A stretch of DNA of 5,905 nt from Thermaceae bacterium. GTDB lineage: Bacteria > Deinococcota > Deinococci > Deinococcales > Marinithermaceae. Shown here one piece after another: positions 5,827-5,905 of the stretch. The translations under genes were made by a program, and so were the position numbers. A model generated the notes under the pieces. That model was not told the origin of the DNA and made no database searches. It saw only the letters and a program-made list of their open reading frames with translations. Numbering within the stretch: the first letter of the stretch is position 1; every line of letters begins with the position of its first letter. The stretch is taken from assembly GCA_027053145.1 (NCBI GenBank), contig JALUED010000030.1, positions 1-5,905 on the forward strand. The letters are read 5' to 3'.

Positions 5827-5855
5827 TAGACCAAGCGGTCTTCGTTCATTAAAAT
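5827..5855 (+). promoter_or_regulatory. Candidate sigma-A promoter for the gene starting at 5899
   Basis: TAGACC (5827-5832, four of six to TTGACA) and TAAAAT (5850-5855, five of six to TATAAT) are separated by 17 bases, inside the only AT-rich patch of the right-hand spacer. Initiation near 5862 would leave a leader of about 37 bases with GGGAGGG before the ATG. Position and spacing are good, so this is the better of the plus-strand promoter candidates. Confidence 0.6.
5828..5841. promoter_or_regulatory. Inverted repeat over the -35 region, possible operator
   Basis: AGACC (5828-5832) and GGTCT (5837-5841) form a perfect inverted repeat with an AAGC centre. It covers five of the six bases of the candidate -35 hexamer and the start of the spacer, where a bound repressor would block RNA polymerase. 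As RNA it could instead form a weak five-pair hairpin followed by TTCGTT, a poor terminator. No regulator gene is visible in the window. Confidence 0.35.
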
Positions 5856-5898
5856 TGATAGCGGCAGACTCATGACGCAGCACGCAGGGAGGGATGCC

Positions 5899-5905
5899 AT
5901 GAACG
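5899..5905 (+). CDS. Start of a further plus-strand gene (cut by the window edge)
   Basis: The ATG at 5899 is preceded by GGGAGGG (5887-5893) with a five-base gap, and by a good candidate promoter. Only Met-Asn can be read, so the product is unknown. An in-frame ATG at 5872 would add nine residues (MTQHAGRDA) but has no ribosome binding site. The separate promoter suggests this gene is not simply the fifth gene of the importer operon. Confidence 0.5.

Noticed and set aside
5640..5830. Possible T-box, TPP, cobalamin or glycine riboswitch, or a tRNA-like fold, in the hairpin-rich spacer
   Set aside because: None of the conserved signatures I know (TGGNACCGCG, CTGAGA, GCCACTG, or a TTCRANY T-loop with a 5-bp stem) could be found; the structure remains unassigned.

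Overview
The window is a GC-rich stretch of bacterial chromosome with tightly packed genes and strong AGGAGG-type ribosome binding sites. The solute-binding protein has a signal peptide ending ...LALA|Q and no lipobox cysteine. Codon use mixes GCC/GAG/CTC with runs of CTT-TTG. Together these suggest a member of the Thermaceae (Thermus, Meiothermus, Oceanithermus or Marinithermus type). This is inference from style and protein resemblance; no ribosomal or other marker gene is present.

Left part (1-1147, minus strand): the start of an L-lactate utilisation operon. lutA (CCG-type cysteine-rich protein, complete) is followed with an 11-base overlap by the first 144 codons of lutB (iron-sulfur electron-transfer protein), which runs off the left edge. 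A perfect TATAAT hexamer lies about 30 bases upstream of lutA.

Middle (1148-1396): a 249-base divergent intergenic region. It holds the lut promoter, a weaker candidate promoter for the transporter genes, a long leader with three short palindromes, and a near-copy of the ribosome-binding site and start region of the binding-protein gene.

Right part (1397-5571, plus strand): a complete CUT1-type carbohydrate ABC importer in the order solute-binding protein, MalF-like permease, MalG-like permease, MalK-like ATPase. A strong GC hairpin with a short T run follows the binding-protein gene. It overlaps a second, competing hairpin that covers the ribosome binding site of the first permease, which would suit making more binding protein than membrane subunits. 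The last two genes overlap by ATGA. The substrate cannot be read from the sequence; a sugar or small oligosaccharide is most likely.

End (5572-5905): about 255 bases with no believable gene but several short hairpins and repeats, one presenting AGGAGG in its loop. Next come an AT-rich promoter (TAGACC-17-TAAAAT) with an inverted repeat over its -35 region, and the first bases of another plus-strand gene. I found no mobile element, CRISPR array, tRNA or rRNA. The protein-coding content is ordinary, and the more interesting signals are regulatory.
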